Source: Ehretia macrophylla
Lineage: Eukaryota; Streptophyta; Magnoliopsida; Boraginales; Ehretiaceae
NCBI GenBank assembly: GCA_037974665.1
Contig: CM075783.1
Location: forward strand, 20,120,762-20,184,761
Length of the DNA: 64,000 nucleotides
Direction: 5' to 3'
Position 1 is the stretch's first letter, and each line of letters starts with the position of its first letter. Of this stretch, positions 13,161 to 23,495 are shown one piece after another. The translations under genes were made by a program, and so were the position numbers. The notes under the pieces were generated by a model, which made no database searches, was not told the origin of the DNA, and was given only the letters and a program-made list of their open reading frames with translations.

Positions 13161-13517
13161 ACCACGTTATTCTTTTTGTAAGTTATTAGCTTGGGAAGTA
13201 CCGAACAGGCAATCACAAAGTTTTTACCTTATTAGTATCTAACAACACTCGTAAAATCCATTCGAAAAGTTGAATAAAAAAAAAAATACAATAGAATTTA
13301 AGAGATGAAACTTTCATAGAAAACGAGAAACATTATAATACAAGTTAGATCACAAGAATATTTACAAAATCGGCACCCAAGCTGATTAATCCCAAAAGCT
13401 GGCCTGACTTGTCACGACAATATATATCCGAAAAGCTAGCCTAACTTGTCACGATAATTTCGACGCAAATAGGATAGTATCACTCGTAAGATTCATTCAA
13501 ACTTAAAAGAGTAAACT
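13160..13517 (-). repeat. Degenerate tandem copies of the tail of the ORF at 13518-14021
   Basis: Blocks of roughly 190 bp recur. The motif pair ACTCGTAA(A/G)ATTCATTC plus ATAGAAAACGAG(A/G)AACA occurs near 13245-13330 and again near 13480-13545, each followed by TTGTCACGACAA units. This looks like a partial tandem duplication of the 3' end of the minus-strand gene fragment described next. Confidence 0.55.
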
Positions 13518-14021
13518 TTAATAGAAAACGAGGAACACTATAATACAGCTGATCACAACAATATCTACCCAAACGACAGGAATCCCAATTACTCCCAAAA
13601 GCTGGCGTAACTTGTCACGACAAATTCCCAAGAATTGGCCTAGTGTGTCACGACAAATTCCCAAAATTTCAACTAACTTGTCACAACAATTTTCCAAAAG
13701 CTGGCCTAACTTGTGACGTACAAATCCGATAAATCGTACTAACTTTCCTTCTCCTTTTTCACTGTTTAATCTGCCGTTAAACAACGCGTAAAATTGGAGC
13801 ACAACGACAAGGAAGGAGACATTTATCACTTTCTTATTTTTCATTTTCTCTCCTTCTCCTCGTCTTCGCAAAAGCTGGCCTAACTTGTCACGACAAATTC
13901 GGAAATGTTGGCCTAACTTGTGACGACAGTTTCCAATAAATCGTGCCAACCTCCCTTTTTTCTTTTCCGCTTCTTCTCTTTCTCCTCCTTTGGCAAATAC
14001 TAGTGTCGAATGAGACGACAA
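13518..14021 (-). CDS. Unrecognised 167-aa ORF with 11-residue repeats; tail of a membrane-family relic
   Basis: The frame is open for 167 codons. It begins with a Lys/Glu-rich stretch (VFAKGGEREEAEKKKG) and then carries a degenerate 11-residue repeat of the form F-x-x-x-C-R-x-K-L-G-Q, for example RICRDKLGQLL, FVRHKLGQLL and GICRDTLGQFL, about six to seven times in two blocks. It ends in a hydrophobic segment (VVWVDIVVISCIIVFLVFY). The repeats come from a 33-bp minisatellite whose unit contains TTGTCGTGACAAGTTAGG. The start region and the DNA just upstream (to about 14125) match 59650-59880, downstream of membrane-family copy D, down to the shared VFAKGGE(R/N)E. I therefore read it as the 3' remnant of a minus-strand relative of copy D. 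Whether this frame is ever translated is unknown. No protein family was recognised. Confidence 0.45.
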   Translation of the reverse strand: MSSHSTLVFAKGGEREEAEKKKGRLARFIGNCRHKLGQHFRICRDKLGQLLRRRGEGEKMKNKKVINVSFLVVVLQFYALFNGRLNSEKGEGKLVRFIGFVRHKLGQLLENCCDKLVEILGICRDTLGQFLGICRDKLRQLLGVIGIPVVWVDIVVISCIIVFLVFY

Positions 14022-14149
14022 AGTCCAATATTCCGCCCTTTATTTGTGTCCTATCTTCTTTTCTTTATCTTTTTCTTTTTCTTTTTTCCCTTAAAAGCCG
14101 GCTTAAGATGAGACGACAGAGTATAGAGAAAGCAGGTTTGAGAGGAAGG

Positions 14150-15337
14150 AAAAATTGTATATTAACTGTTCCTCTGTTATACGTTAAATACATGAGTATG
14201 AGCTGATAAGATATACAAGACTATCAACAGTTTACAATTCAAATACTGCACAACACTAGTAAAGACTTATCCTATAGATAAGTTGTTTAGAGTACCCTTC
14301 GGAGAGGACTCTTTCCTAATATGCCCCCGCAAGAGGGTAGTCCCATCGGCGACACCCATCTTGGCGGCTTCGTTAAAGCATCAGCCACTTGATTATGAGT
14401 TGAGATATGCGCTACGTGCAAAGAACCAGTAGCCACTTTATCACGAACGAAATGGTAATCAAGAGCAAGGTGCTTCATCCTTGAATGAAAGACTGGATTT
14501 GCACAGAGGAAAGTTGCCCCAATGTTGTCACAGATAAGGCGCGGTGGGTTAGGCAGTGGACATTGTAGCTCACGGAAGAGATTCATCAGCCAGCATATCT
14601 CCGCAGTCGTGGCTGCCACAAACCTATATTCAACCTCCGTTGACGAACGTGCAACAACACGTTATTTTTTAGAATACCACGACACTGGAGTATTACCCAG
14701 AAAAATCACATAGGCAGTGATAGATGTGAAATCATCCCTATTGTCGGCCCAATCTGCATCAGAGTAAGCTGTTAGAGCCAAAGCAGAGGACTTTCGAATG
14801 AGGAGACCATGATGAAGAGTATGCTTTAAATAGAGTAATAGCCTTTTAGCAGCTGTCCAGTGTGATTGGCGAGGTGCATGCATAAACTGAGCTAACTTAT
14901 TTACTGAGTATGCGAGATCAGGCCTAGTGAGGGACAAGTATTGAAGACCCCCAATAAGTTGACAGTATGAGGTAGCATCAGTAAGATGAGCTCCATCAGT
15001 CAATGTGAGCCGTGTTGAAGAGCTTAATGGAGTACTCGATTCTTTTGCACCATCCATATTAAATTTATGAAGAAGGTCTCGTACATAGCGTTCTTGCGAC
15101 AAGAATAGACCTGAAGAGTGAAATGTTGCCTCAACTCCCAGAAAGTAAGATAAAGTGCCTAGATCTTTGATTGAAAATTTAGACCCCAAGGCTGCAATAG
15201 TCAAACGAATAAACTGAGTGGAATTGCCAGTGAGCAATAGATCACCAACATACACAAGTATGTAAATCACCACTGATTTAGCATGATAGACAAACAGAGA
15301 CAAATCCGACTTTGAGTTGCTAAAGCCAAGCGACAGA
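14150..15337 (-). mobile_element. Ty1/copia fossil, Ale-like: RT end, RNase H and 3' end
   Basis: On the minus strand, 15303-14662 encodes the later part of a copia reverse transcriptase (region around ILVYVGDLLLTGN, DLGTLSYFLGVEA, GGLQYLSLTRPDLAYSVNKL) running into RNase H (YSDADWADNRDDFTS). The segment 14619-14287 continues RNase H ([25 protein letters not shown]). After it comes a G-rich polypurine tract (about 14315-14335) and probably the start of a 3' LTR. The motif pattern is that of the Ale/Retrofit lineage. The element is broken, with several breaks, and is cut at its 5' side where a CACTA terminus begins at 15338. Confidence 0.85.
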
Positions 15338-15860
15338 CACTACAAGAAAAAAAGGCTAAGACGACGGCCAAAATCCGTAGTCTAGCAGTAGCTAAATTGG
15401 GACGGGTGACCGCTAGGCTACGGAATAACGTCTGTAGTAAAAAGGCTCGTCGCCAAATTGATATTCCGTAGTCCATCTGTAGCCAATTCTGGAAATTAAT
15501 TTGTATTTATTTTTTATAACTTCCATAGCAAAATAGTCGTAGCCCATCTGTAGCCAACTAATTTTTTTTATTATTTATTAATTATTAACGTCCGTAGCAA
15601 ATCCGTAGCCGTTTCGATCGTAAATCGTCCGCAGTCCACGACTACGGATTGGTATCCGTAGAAAATCGGTAGCTACTTGTACGTCGCCAATTCGTAGCCC
15701 ATCTGTAACCAACTAATTTGTTTTAATTTATTAATTATTAATGTCCGTAGCAAATCCGTAGCCGTTTCGATCGTAAATCGTCCGTAGCCCATGACTACGG
15801 ATTGATATCCGTAAAATATCGGTAGCCACTTTACCATAGCCAATCCGTAGCTAACTAAAA
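15338..15860 (+). mobile_element. CACTA transposon 5' terminus with CCGTAG subterminal repeats
   Basis: The segment starts CACTACAAGAAAAA, the canonical plant CACTA (En/Spm) terminal inverted repeat, directly at the edge of the copia fossil. The following 500 bp are packed with TCCGTAGC/GCTACGGA motifs in both orientations, including a nearly repeated block (about 15595-15690 and 15745-15840). Dense short subterminal repeats are the transposase-binding zones of CACTA elements. No matching end with the same repeats was found, so this looks like a truncated or solo terminus. Confidence 0.8.
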
Positions 15861-18800
15861 TTTTGATTTGTTATTAATTATTTTATGAGATGAGGTATTT
15901 GGTTCTTGACCAATAGGGAGTATTTATAATAAGCAGTTGATCTAAATGCTGTCACATATGATGTAATATGTCCCCAAGAAAAATCAAACAACCTTGTAAT
16001 AAATGGTTTACCAATCGCTACCAACGATTAATAAAAGAGTTTGTTAGACTCATATATATCTCATGAATTTGTTTTAGAAATATATCCGATTCAATTTTAA
16101 TTTTATTTGGGATTGTTTAAGATAATTATTTTTCTTGGGAACAAGCAGCACATGAAAATTCACTTATAAAATAATCTTCTGATTCTTTAATGGGTGTTTA
16201 TGCCAAATTTTAAGAATTTTTCTCATCTATTTTACACTCATTAGGCCTAAGTGGTCATGCCAAGAAACAAATAGTCCTTGGATCAAATAACATCTAACTA
16301 TTCAAAATATTGGAGTCTATTAGACTCGTATGAATCCAAAGATAATGATCACAATTTTCTCACGGCATGCCTTTTGCCAGAGATAAACGACATAATTTAG
16401 AGATATTTTTTTTTTCGTACGTGGTATCAATATGAAAACCATTAAAACATATATCTCTAAAATATAGTAGACACTCTATGATCTAATACGTATCATTGTT
16501 TATCTTTAATTATTTCTATTCAGATAGCATTATATAGGTTTTTAGAAATATTCAATAGTTTACAGAGATTCTTTAGGAATCTTCAATCGAATGTTTAGTG
16601 GATCCATGTTTCTTTAAAATAATAAATAAAGTGGCATATATATAAATATTAAATTCATACATTTAAAACATGATACTCAAGATGAACTTTTCTTCATAGT
16701 AAGGGGAAATACATAATATTAAAGTAAAAAATAGCATAATACTAATTGCACTATATGATGCTCTTGATCATGTTAAGGAAAAATGAATGTCTAAAAGCTA
16801 ATCTGTGACGTGAGCATACCATTTTAATGCAAATTGGAGGGACAACATGTCTCTCACATTATATGATTTGTTATCCCAACACAAGGACAACTTTATGAAA
16901 TAAAACCTTCTTTGACATTTTCCAAGGAAGATAGATATAACATAGATGGTCCATTTTAGTAAAATAATGCAGGAGCAAAGTAAAAGAGTTTTCATACGAC
17001 AAGACCTCAGCAAAAACCCAATTACCCCCAACGAATAGTCCTTTCTAAAAGACATGCTAACAAACAAGTCAAAAATTTCTCAAGATATCATATTCAAAAA
17101 GACTAAATCACAGGCACCTTGAGTAGTATGTCATACCAATAACAATCAATACATAGTACAATGAATTTACTCAAGGCACATGCGGCTGACCCGAAAGGGG
17201 TTAACAAACATAGACGAACTGAAGGTAATATTCCCACTACATGTCAAAGTTATGACCTGACTCTCAATTAGTCCAAGTTTTAAATTTGCATAGAGTTTAG
17301 CTAAAAAGAAATAATATGGGCTTGCATCTTCAATGAAGTATTATTTAGCAACAAATTGAAGAATCACACTATGACGAGTAGACCAAAACGTAGACTACTT
17401 CCATATAAATACAACAGTTAATCTATCTTGCTAATTGAGTGAAAAAAAAAACTTAATGGCAAAAATGTACACCAATTCTTTGTTGCATTGTTCGGTTATA
17501 TAGAAGAAGCATATTTCATCTAGATAAGATCCCATTAGTAATCCAATTTCAATTGAGTGAAAAAAAAACTTAATGGAAAATATATAGATATTATATCAGA
17601 TAAAGAAAATAAAGAAAACAAAGCATATTACAACAATGTGTATGTCATTTTGTTTCCTACTTTAGGCACTAGAAAATTTTCTCGTATTCATTTACAATGA
17701 TTCAATTTGAGAATATTTCAAAAAGAGCTCGACACTAATGCGGCAAATTGGATGTCAATAAGATATTTAAACATGTGACTAATAATCCTTTTTCATGTCA
17801 CATTATTAGCGATCATTAGGATTTATTTTATAAATAATTCATTTCTCTTTTCATGTATTTCTTGATTATTTTCAAGCTTTCTAAAATTTGATTTATTTAT
17901 AATCATCATAATATCTATATAACCACAACCATGGCCGAAATCACATCGATGACAATAAGATGATATACCATTCACTTCAGGGAATGGTTATAAGCCAATT
18001 GGCATAATTGATGATGTTTCATCAAAGTTTATTATTTCCAATGGATGTGGTAACAAATTCAAAATAATTTTTTCAATGCTATAATCTCAATATTGTTAAT
18101 TTAGGAGTATATTCAAGGCATAAAAATATAATGTACTTCTCTTTAATGTATCTTCCATTTTCATATTACTTTCGCATAATTTTAATTGAGAAGTAATTCA
18201 AACATTGTGGAATCATGCTCGCTTACTATCTTAAAATTCTGCAATTTCAGATAAATTTATTCATAACTAATTTTTGAAAGATCATTGCCTTGTGATGATG
18301 ATCATATATTTCTTCTCAAATTTTGCAAAAGGATATATGTATCTTTTATCATAATATATTTAGGCTTTAGCATTCATGGAGATAATGATGAAGGAATATC
18401 ATTATTTTATTGTAATCCTTTAGAGATGTGTGATTTCCTTCTTAAAAGTATTTCTCCAAAATTTTATCCATATGGGTTTTAACCTCTAGGGTTTACGAAT
18501 ATATTTATTATTGCCTGATATATCAAAAGCAACAAACTTCAAGTTCGTGACCATATGGATGTAAATATAAGCTTTTTAGGCAAATTTTCATTGCTCAATA
18601 TAATGAAATAACGAACTTTTGGTTTGTGAGATTTGATATCATGAGACATATATTTCAAAATAAAATTGATAAGAGATATAAAGAAAATTTACCGATAGTC
18701 GCGATATGAAATATCTTCATGTTGTCAACAATGCTTTTTCTTCACAACCTTCATATTTATCTCTTCCTCTTCTTACCTCTAATAGTGATAGAGACTATCG

Positions 18801-19074
18801 TGTTGATAACGTGTTATAAAACTAGAAAGAAAATAGAAGAGACAATAAAATAAAAGAGAAATATAATAGAGAAAATGAAAGAAGAAACTTGTATTGAATT
18901 TCTTGGTGTGACATATTACAACATAGAGAGCTTAATTTATTTATAGGAAAACACAACTTGTTCTCCAAATAATTTCTAGTAGGCCTTTGTTCTCTTGGAC
19001 TTGGTTTTGGACTACAATTAATAATATTTTCTATAGTCCATGAATATCCACATCTACATAAATATTTCATAACA
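15861..19074 (-). mobile_element. Ty1/copia fossil with 5' LTR, gag and pre-integrase traces
   Basis: The right end (18812-19074) is a 263-bp LTR bounded by TGTTAT and ATAACA. Read on the minus strand, it is followed by the ACGTTATCAACACGA type of primer-binding region known from many plant copia elements. Traces of gag follow: a KFVAFDISGNN-like stretch near 18510-18550 and a CHRC-type zinc-knuckle trace near 17930-17970. A GAG-pre-integrase trace (RKILKIWHKHPLKNQK) lies near 16130-16230. The element is old, heavily broken and lacks a clear 3' half. Short reading frames inside it are not genes. Confidence 0.6.
18812..19074 (-). repeat. 5' LTR of the copia fossil
   Basis: 263 bp with short inverted ends TGTTAT/ATAACA. 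No second copy was found in the window. Confidence 0.6.
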
Positions 19075-19160
19075 GTTTTGTTTTTTTATAGTTTTTCTCT
19101 TTATGCTGTGATACAAGGACTCTACTTAAGCAGTATGAAAAATTTGTAGTTATATTATTA

Positions 19161-19453
19161 CTCCTTTCGTCCCATAAAAATAGATTCATTTTCCTTTTTG
19201 TTTGTCCCAAAATATAAACCAATTTTTTTAGAAAGGGTAATTAATTAATTTATTAGTTTCTTAATGCATTCCTATTCAACGTGCATCTTCGTCAATAATT
19301 ATATCAATAATCAAATGTAATTGGAGTAATTAATACTAATGAAGGGGTATATTAGGAAAGAACAAGCAAACTTGATTATTTTACCTATATTAACTACATT
19401 TTCTCAATTTATATGAAAATGAAAGTAAGTTTATTTTTATGTGATAGAAGGAG
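19161..19453. mobile_element. Stowaway-type MITE (Tc1/mariner)
   Basis: The left end CTCCTTTCGTCCCATAAAAA and the right end TTATTTTTATGTGATAGAAGGAG form imperfect terminal inverted repeats of the common Stowaway consensus (CTCCCTCCGTCCC...). TA dinucleotides at 19159-19160 and 19454-19455 are the expected target duplication. The interior is AT-rich and non-coding, 293 bp. Confidence 0.85.
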
Positions 19454-19479
19454 TAGAGATTAAGATTATTTTAAACACT

Positions 19480-19790
19480 ATTTGCTGAAATGATCAGACA
19501 CACGGTTTGTTGACAGAAATTAAATTGCTCAGACATTTCTCGGCAGGCGTTTGAAAATGATATAAAAGATTAGATAACTTCAAGTTTTCTTTGGGTGGTA
19601 ATTATTCTGAAGTTTCGGCACCTAAAATTAAGATTATTATATATAATTAAGGCTTGCTAACATGATCAGACATACGGTTTGTTGACAGAAATTAAATTGC
19701 TTAAATATTTCTCGTTTGAAAATGACATAAAAGATTAGAGAACTTCAAGTTGATCTTTAGGTAGTAATTATTCTGAAGTTTCCATTAGGT
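19480..19790 (-). repeat. Two reverse tandem copies of the membrane-family upstream sequence
   Basis: A block containing CGGTTTGTTGACAGAAATTA occurs at about 19500 and again at about 19675, each followed by ATAAAAGATTAGA and TTATTCTGAAGTTTC. The reverse complement matches DNA upstream of the intact membrane gene (about 39050-39110, GTCAACAAACCGTATGT then GATCATGTCAGC). This places family-type upstream DNA in the minus orientation here. Confidence 0.55.
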
Positions 19791-20440
19791 GCGGATTTTA
19801 TTGGACATTAGATCACAGCGTACAAGTTCAAAGGTCAATGACCAAAAAAAAATAAAAAATGTGTACAAGTTCAAATGTCGGCCAAAGTAATAATAAATCA
19901 ATAGAAGTAGTTGGCTGCTAAACAAAAGAAGCAAAGAAGGAAAATCTTCCTAACCTGTCCAGAGTGAAGAGAAGGGGAAAAAGCATAGACATTGCAACAA
20001 AGTTAAAAAAATATTTTATTTTGTTGGGATTCTCTGATTTCTTCTCGTCAACGGCCTAAGAAATATCATATATACATCATTAATGAAGTTAGTAGCCATC
20101 CCAAGCAATGGATAAAGCGCTCGGTTAATGACTTAGTTAAAGATTTTAATTTTAAATATTTGTTTGTCTATCACAAATCTTGCATGACTCTTGAGTGATA
20201 TCAACCCTCATATCATGTATTCTTATATACCCCCAAAATTATATTAGTATATATTTTGAAGTGCCTCACACTATTGTTTTTAATTAGCTAACGAAGTAAG
20301 AAAAGGTCAAATCATTTGTTTTTCTTTTTTCAGCATTTCATATTAGGTAGAACTTTTATCCTCATCAGTGTGAATACCCTATAATCAATTCCTAAAAGAA
20401 GTTACAAGATAACAGGTTAATCAATTATACAATATATTCT
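19791..20440. other. AT-rich intergenic DNA
   Basis: GTACAAGTTCAAA(G/T)GTC is repeated near 19820 and 19863. No gene supported. Confidence 0.4.
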
Positions 20441-21080
20441 CCATAGAAGAACAAGTAGAGTACGAAGGTAGAAAATTTAAGTCATCACGTTGACGGGCTT
20501 CCATTATGAAGCAAGCTCAATTGTACCTGAGATATTAAGAAAAAGGGTGAGCTACAACTAGCTCAGCGAGGGCTAGAGGTCACAAGAGTTTTCGCAAGCA
20601 TTTTCAACATTTAGAAAACCCTTTTTGAAAACATGTCATGCATGAATTGCAAGTAAGTACAAGAATTAATGAACAAGCAATAACAAATAACTCTACCCTT
20701 CAAGGTCCTCAAGGGCCCAAGCGAAGGTAGTTTTACCATATATCAAAGAAAACGATTTTCCTTGCAGTTGTTGTGGACGACCGGCCTTGATTAAGTCTTC
20801 ATCCATTTTCCCCAACTCCAAACATTATCTGATATCCAGATAATCACTGGGGACTATGGTAGTCGAGACTAATTGGTAGCCCGATGCTACCCAGAGGAAA
20901 TGAACGCTACCATACCCATAATTGTGGTTGCAATTGTCGCGCATATACATAACTCAAATGTATTTACAATTATCAATAGCACAATAAATATTCTTATAAA
21001 TATTTTGATATAGGTATAAACATATAATTAAATTATATGGAGTCATGGACCCTATCTGTTAGTGGGACGTATACACAAAG
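20441..21080 (-). repeat. Probable gypsy-type LTR remnant
   Basis: The segment with TGGTAGCCCGATGCTACCCA, GATATCCAGATAATCACTGG and neighbouring moderately GC-rich DNA resembles LTR sequence of Ty3/gypsy elements, read on the minus strand. It has no coding content and no paired end in the window. It abuts the point where the CACTA transposase gene is cut off. Assignment is by texture only. Confidence 0.35.
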
Positions 21081-21084
21081 GTAT

Positions 21085-23336
21085 TATTTGATATAGAAAG
21101 ACTTTCAGGCAGAACTTGGACAATGGTAAGTTGATTCGCTTCTGAGATGATGTTTGGCCGCGCCACTCTCCTCAGAGATGCGGATAGGGAAAGTGTGATG
21201 AATTTGCCAAAGATCCAAGAAATGATGAATGACAGGAAAAAAATGAAGTTGAATGGATTTGGGGAGTGGCACAACTGGACAAAGAGAAGTATTTTTTGGG
21301 ACTTACCTTACTGGAAGATGCATCTTGTACGCCACAATTTGGATGTCATGCATATAGAAAAAAATGTATTTAACAATGTTTTCAACACTATTATGGCTGT
21401 CAAAGGAAAGATCAAAGACAATGTAAGAGAGAGAAAAGACATGGAGGTGTATTGTGACCGTCCCGAATTATGTGGAGAGTACGTGAATATGATTGGTGTG
21501 TATACTCTCTCCGTAGCAAAGAGAAAACTACTTCTTGAATGGGTTGAAGAATTAAAATTTCCCGATAGCTATGCATCAAATTTAGCGAGATGTGTTGATA
21601 TGCAACAATTAAAGATGTCACACATGAAGAGCCACGACTGTCATGTCTTCATGGAGAGATTGCTTGTGATTGCATTACGCGAGCTGATGCCTAAACAAGT
21701 TTGGGAGGCTTTCGTACAACTAAGTTTGTTCTTTACTAACATATGTTGCACAAGTTTGCAAAGTATGGATTTGGAAAGGATGCAAGAAGACATTGCCGTG
21801 ACTCTTTGCAACTTGGAAAAACTGCTACCTCCTGCATTCTTTGATTCAATGGAGCACTTGCCTATTCATTTGGTCCACGAAGCGATTTGTTGTGGCCCTG
21901 TACAATATCGGTCGATGTATCCCTTTGAGAGGTTTTTGCAGGGATTAAAGAGGAAAGTAAAGAATAAGGCACATGTGGAAGGATCCATTTGTGAAGCCTA
22001 CCACATACTGGAAACGTCAACTTTTTGTTCTTATTATTTTGAAGAGCACGTGGCCACTAAGAGTAGAAGGCTTGGTCGGAATGACCAATATGACAATGTG
22101 GAACACCCCGATGGATGCTTGGCTCTATTTACTCATCCAGGCCGCTCAATCGGGAAATGGAAAGAGATGACAATAGCGGAAGAAGATTTCTATTTGGCAC
22201 ACCGCTATGTATTGACGAATTGCACAGAGGTACTACCTTATGTCAGGTAAGGCTATGGTAATTTAATAATATGTTAACGTATTGGGCTTTAAATATACAA
22301 ATTAAATTGACTAATATTTGACTATTTGCCAGCATGTTCGAGGATTACATTCGCAACCAATATGGCCCATTGAATCCGAGAGAACTCCAACTGCATGTTG
22401 ACAACTTATTCCCGAAATGGTTATATGAATATGTATGTACATGTCTCATAACAGAAATTCATTTTATCCCTTACGGTATGCATACCTTAAAAGAAGAGTG
22501 ATATATATTTGTAGGTTAAGTGCAGAAATGATATAGATCATCGTGTACAATGTCTTTCAATGTGGCCTTATAGATTGGTTAGGACCTCGTCAAGATACAT
22601 GGTGAATGGATACAGATTTGCAACACACGAATATGCTACATTGATGAAAATAAATAATAGTGAAGTATATGTGAAAGGGATAAGCGATGGCAGGGCCGGG
22701 GATATTGGCTACTATGGTGTGTTGCACAACATTATTCAACTTGAATATAATAGTCCAACTTTACAACATACAAGGGTAGTTCTCTTTAAGTGCGATTGGT
22801 ACGATACCACAAATGATAGAGGTGTGAAATACTATCGCAAGTCTAGTTTGGTTGAAGTGAATGTGAAGAGAAAGTATCCCAAATATGAACCATTTGTATT
22901 AGCTGCCCAAGCTCAGCAAGTGTATTATTGTAGATATCTAGGGGCGAAGGGGAACCGTAAAAATTGGCAAGCAGTAGTTAAAGTATGCCCTAGAAATATC
23001 TATGCCATGCCTAAAAAGGAAAGAGTAGTGGAACAAAGAACAAGTTTCCAATCCGATGAGATGCATGTGCCCGTAAGAGAACATAATGAAAGTAATTTGC
23101 CAACAATCCGTCGTGATTCGGGTGAGAACAACGAAATATTGGAAGATGATCCAAATGACATCCATGGTCAGCTTATCATTGAACAAAATGAGGAGGAAGA
23201 ACATGAAGAAGACGAAGAGGAATATGAAGATAAGACTGAAGATGAAGAGGAGTATGAAGATGCTACTGAAGATGACGACGATGATGATAATGGTGATGAT
23301 GATGATGAAAATAGTGATGAAGATGCTGAATATTAG
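21085..23336 (+). pseudogene. CACTA TNP2-like transposase, 5'-truncated, three exons
   Basis: The surviving exons are about 21085-22246, 22333-22432 and 22515-23336, all with GT-AG introns of under 90 bp. Exon 1 shows the C-terminal half of Transposase_21 and DUF4218: FWDLPYWKMHLVRHNLDVMH, IEKNVFNNVFNTIM, SHDCHVFMERLLVIALREL, LPIHLVHEAI, GPVQYRSMYPFERFL and EGSICEAYHILE. Exons 2-3 give DUF4216 (FATHEYATLMKINNSEVYV, GVLHNIIQLEY, VVLFKCDWYDTTNDRGVK). The protein ends in a long Glu/Asp-rich acidic tail (about 23180-23330). The N-terminal half, with the zinc finger and the first catalytic acidic residues, is absent. A frame change near 21165 separates the last upstream traces (NGKLIRF) from the main frame. 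It could not act as an autonomous transposase. Confidence 0.88.
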
Positions 23337-23495
23337 TCTTTGGTAAAGATAGATAGTTGTTTGAATAACTTATGATATTTTGTGTTATCGCAACTGATGT
23401 AACATTAGATTTTTAATAGACATTCCTTTTGCTTGTAAGATATGAACTTAACTAATATATTAAGTGAACTATAACTAAGTTGTGTTAAATTTTAG

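Noticed and set aside
20080-20210. SINE-like text with AAAGCGCTCGGTTAATGAC
   Set aside because: No clear B box, tail or target duplication could be found.
21147-21274. ATG at 21147 as a true transposase start
   Set aside because: Domain homology begins mid-family, and traces of the preceding region are visible upstream in another frame, so it is an internal Met.
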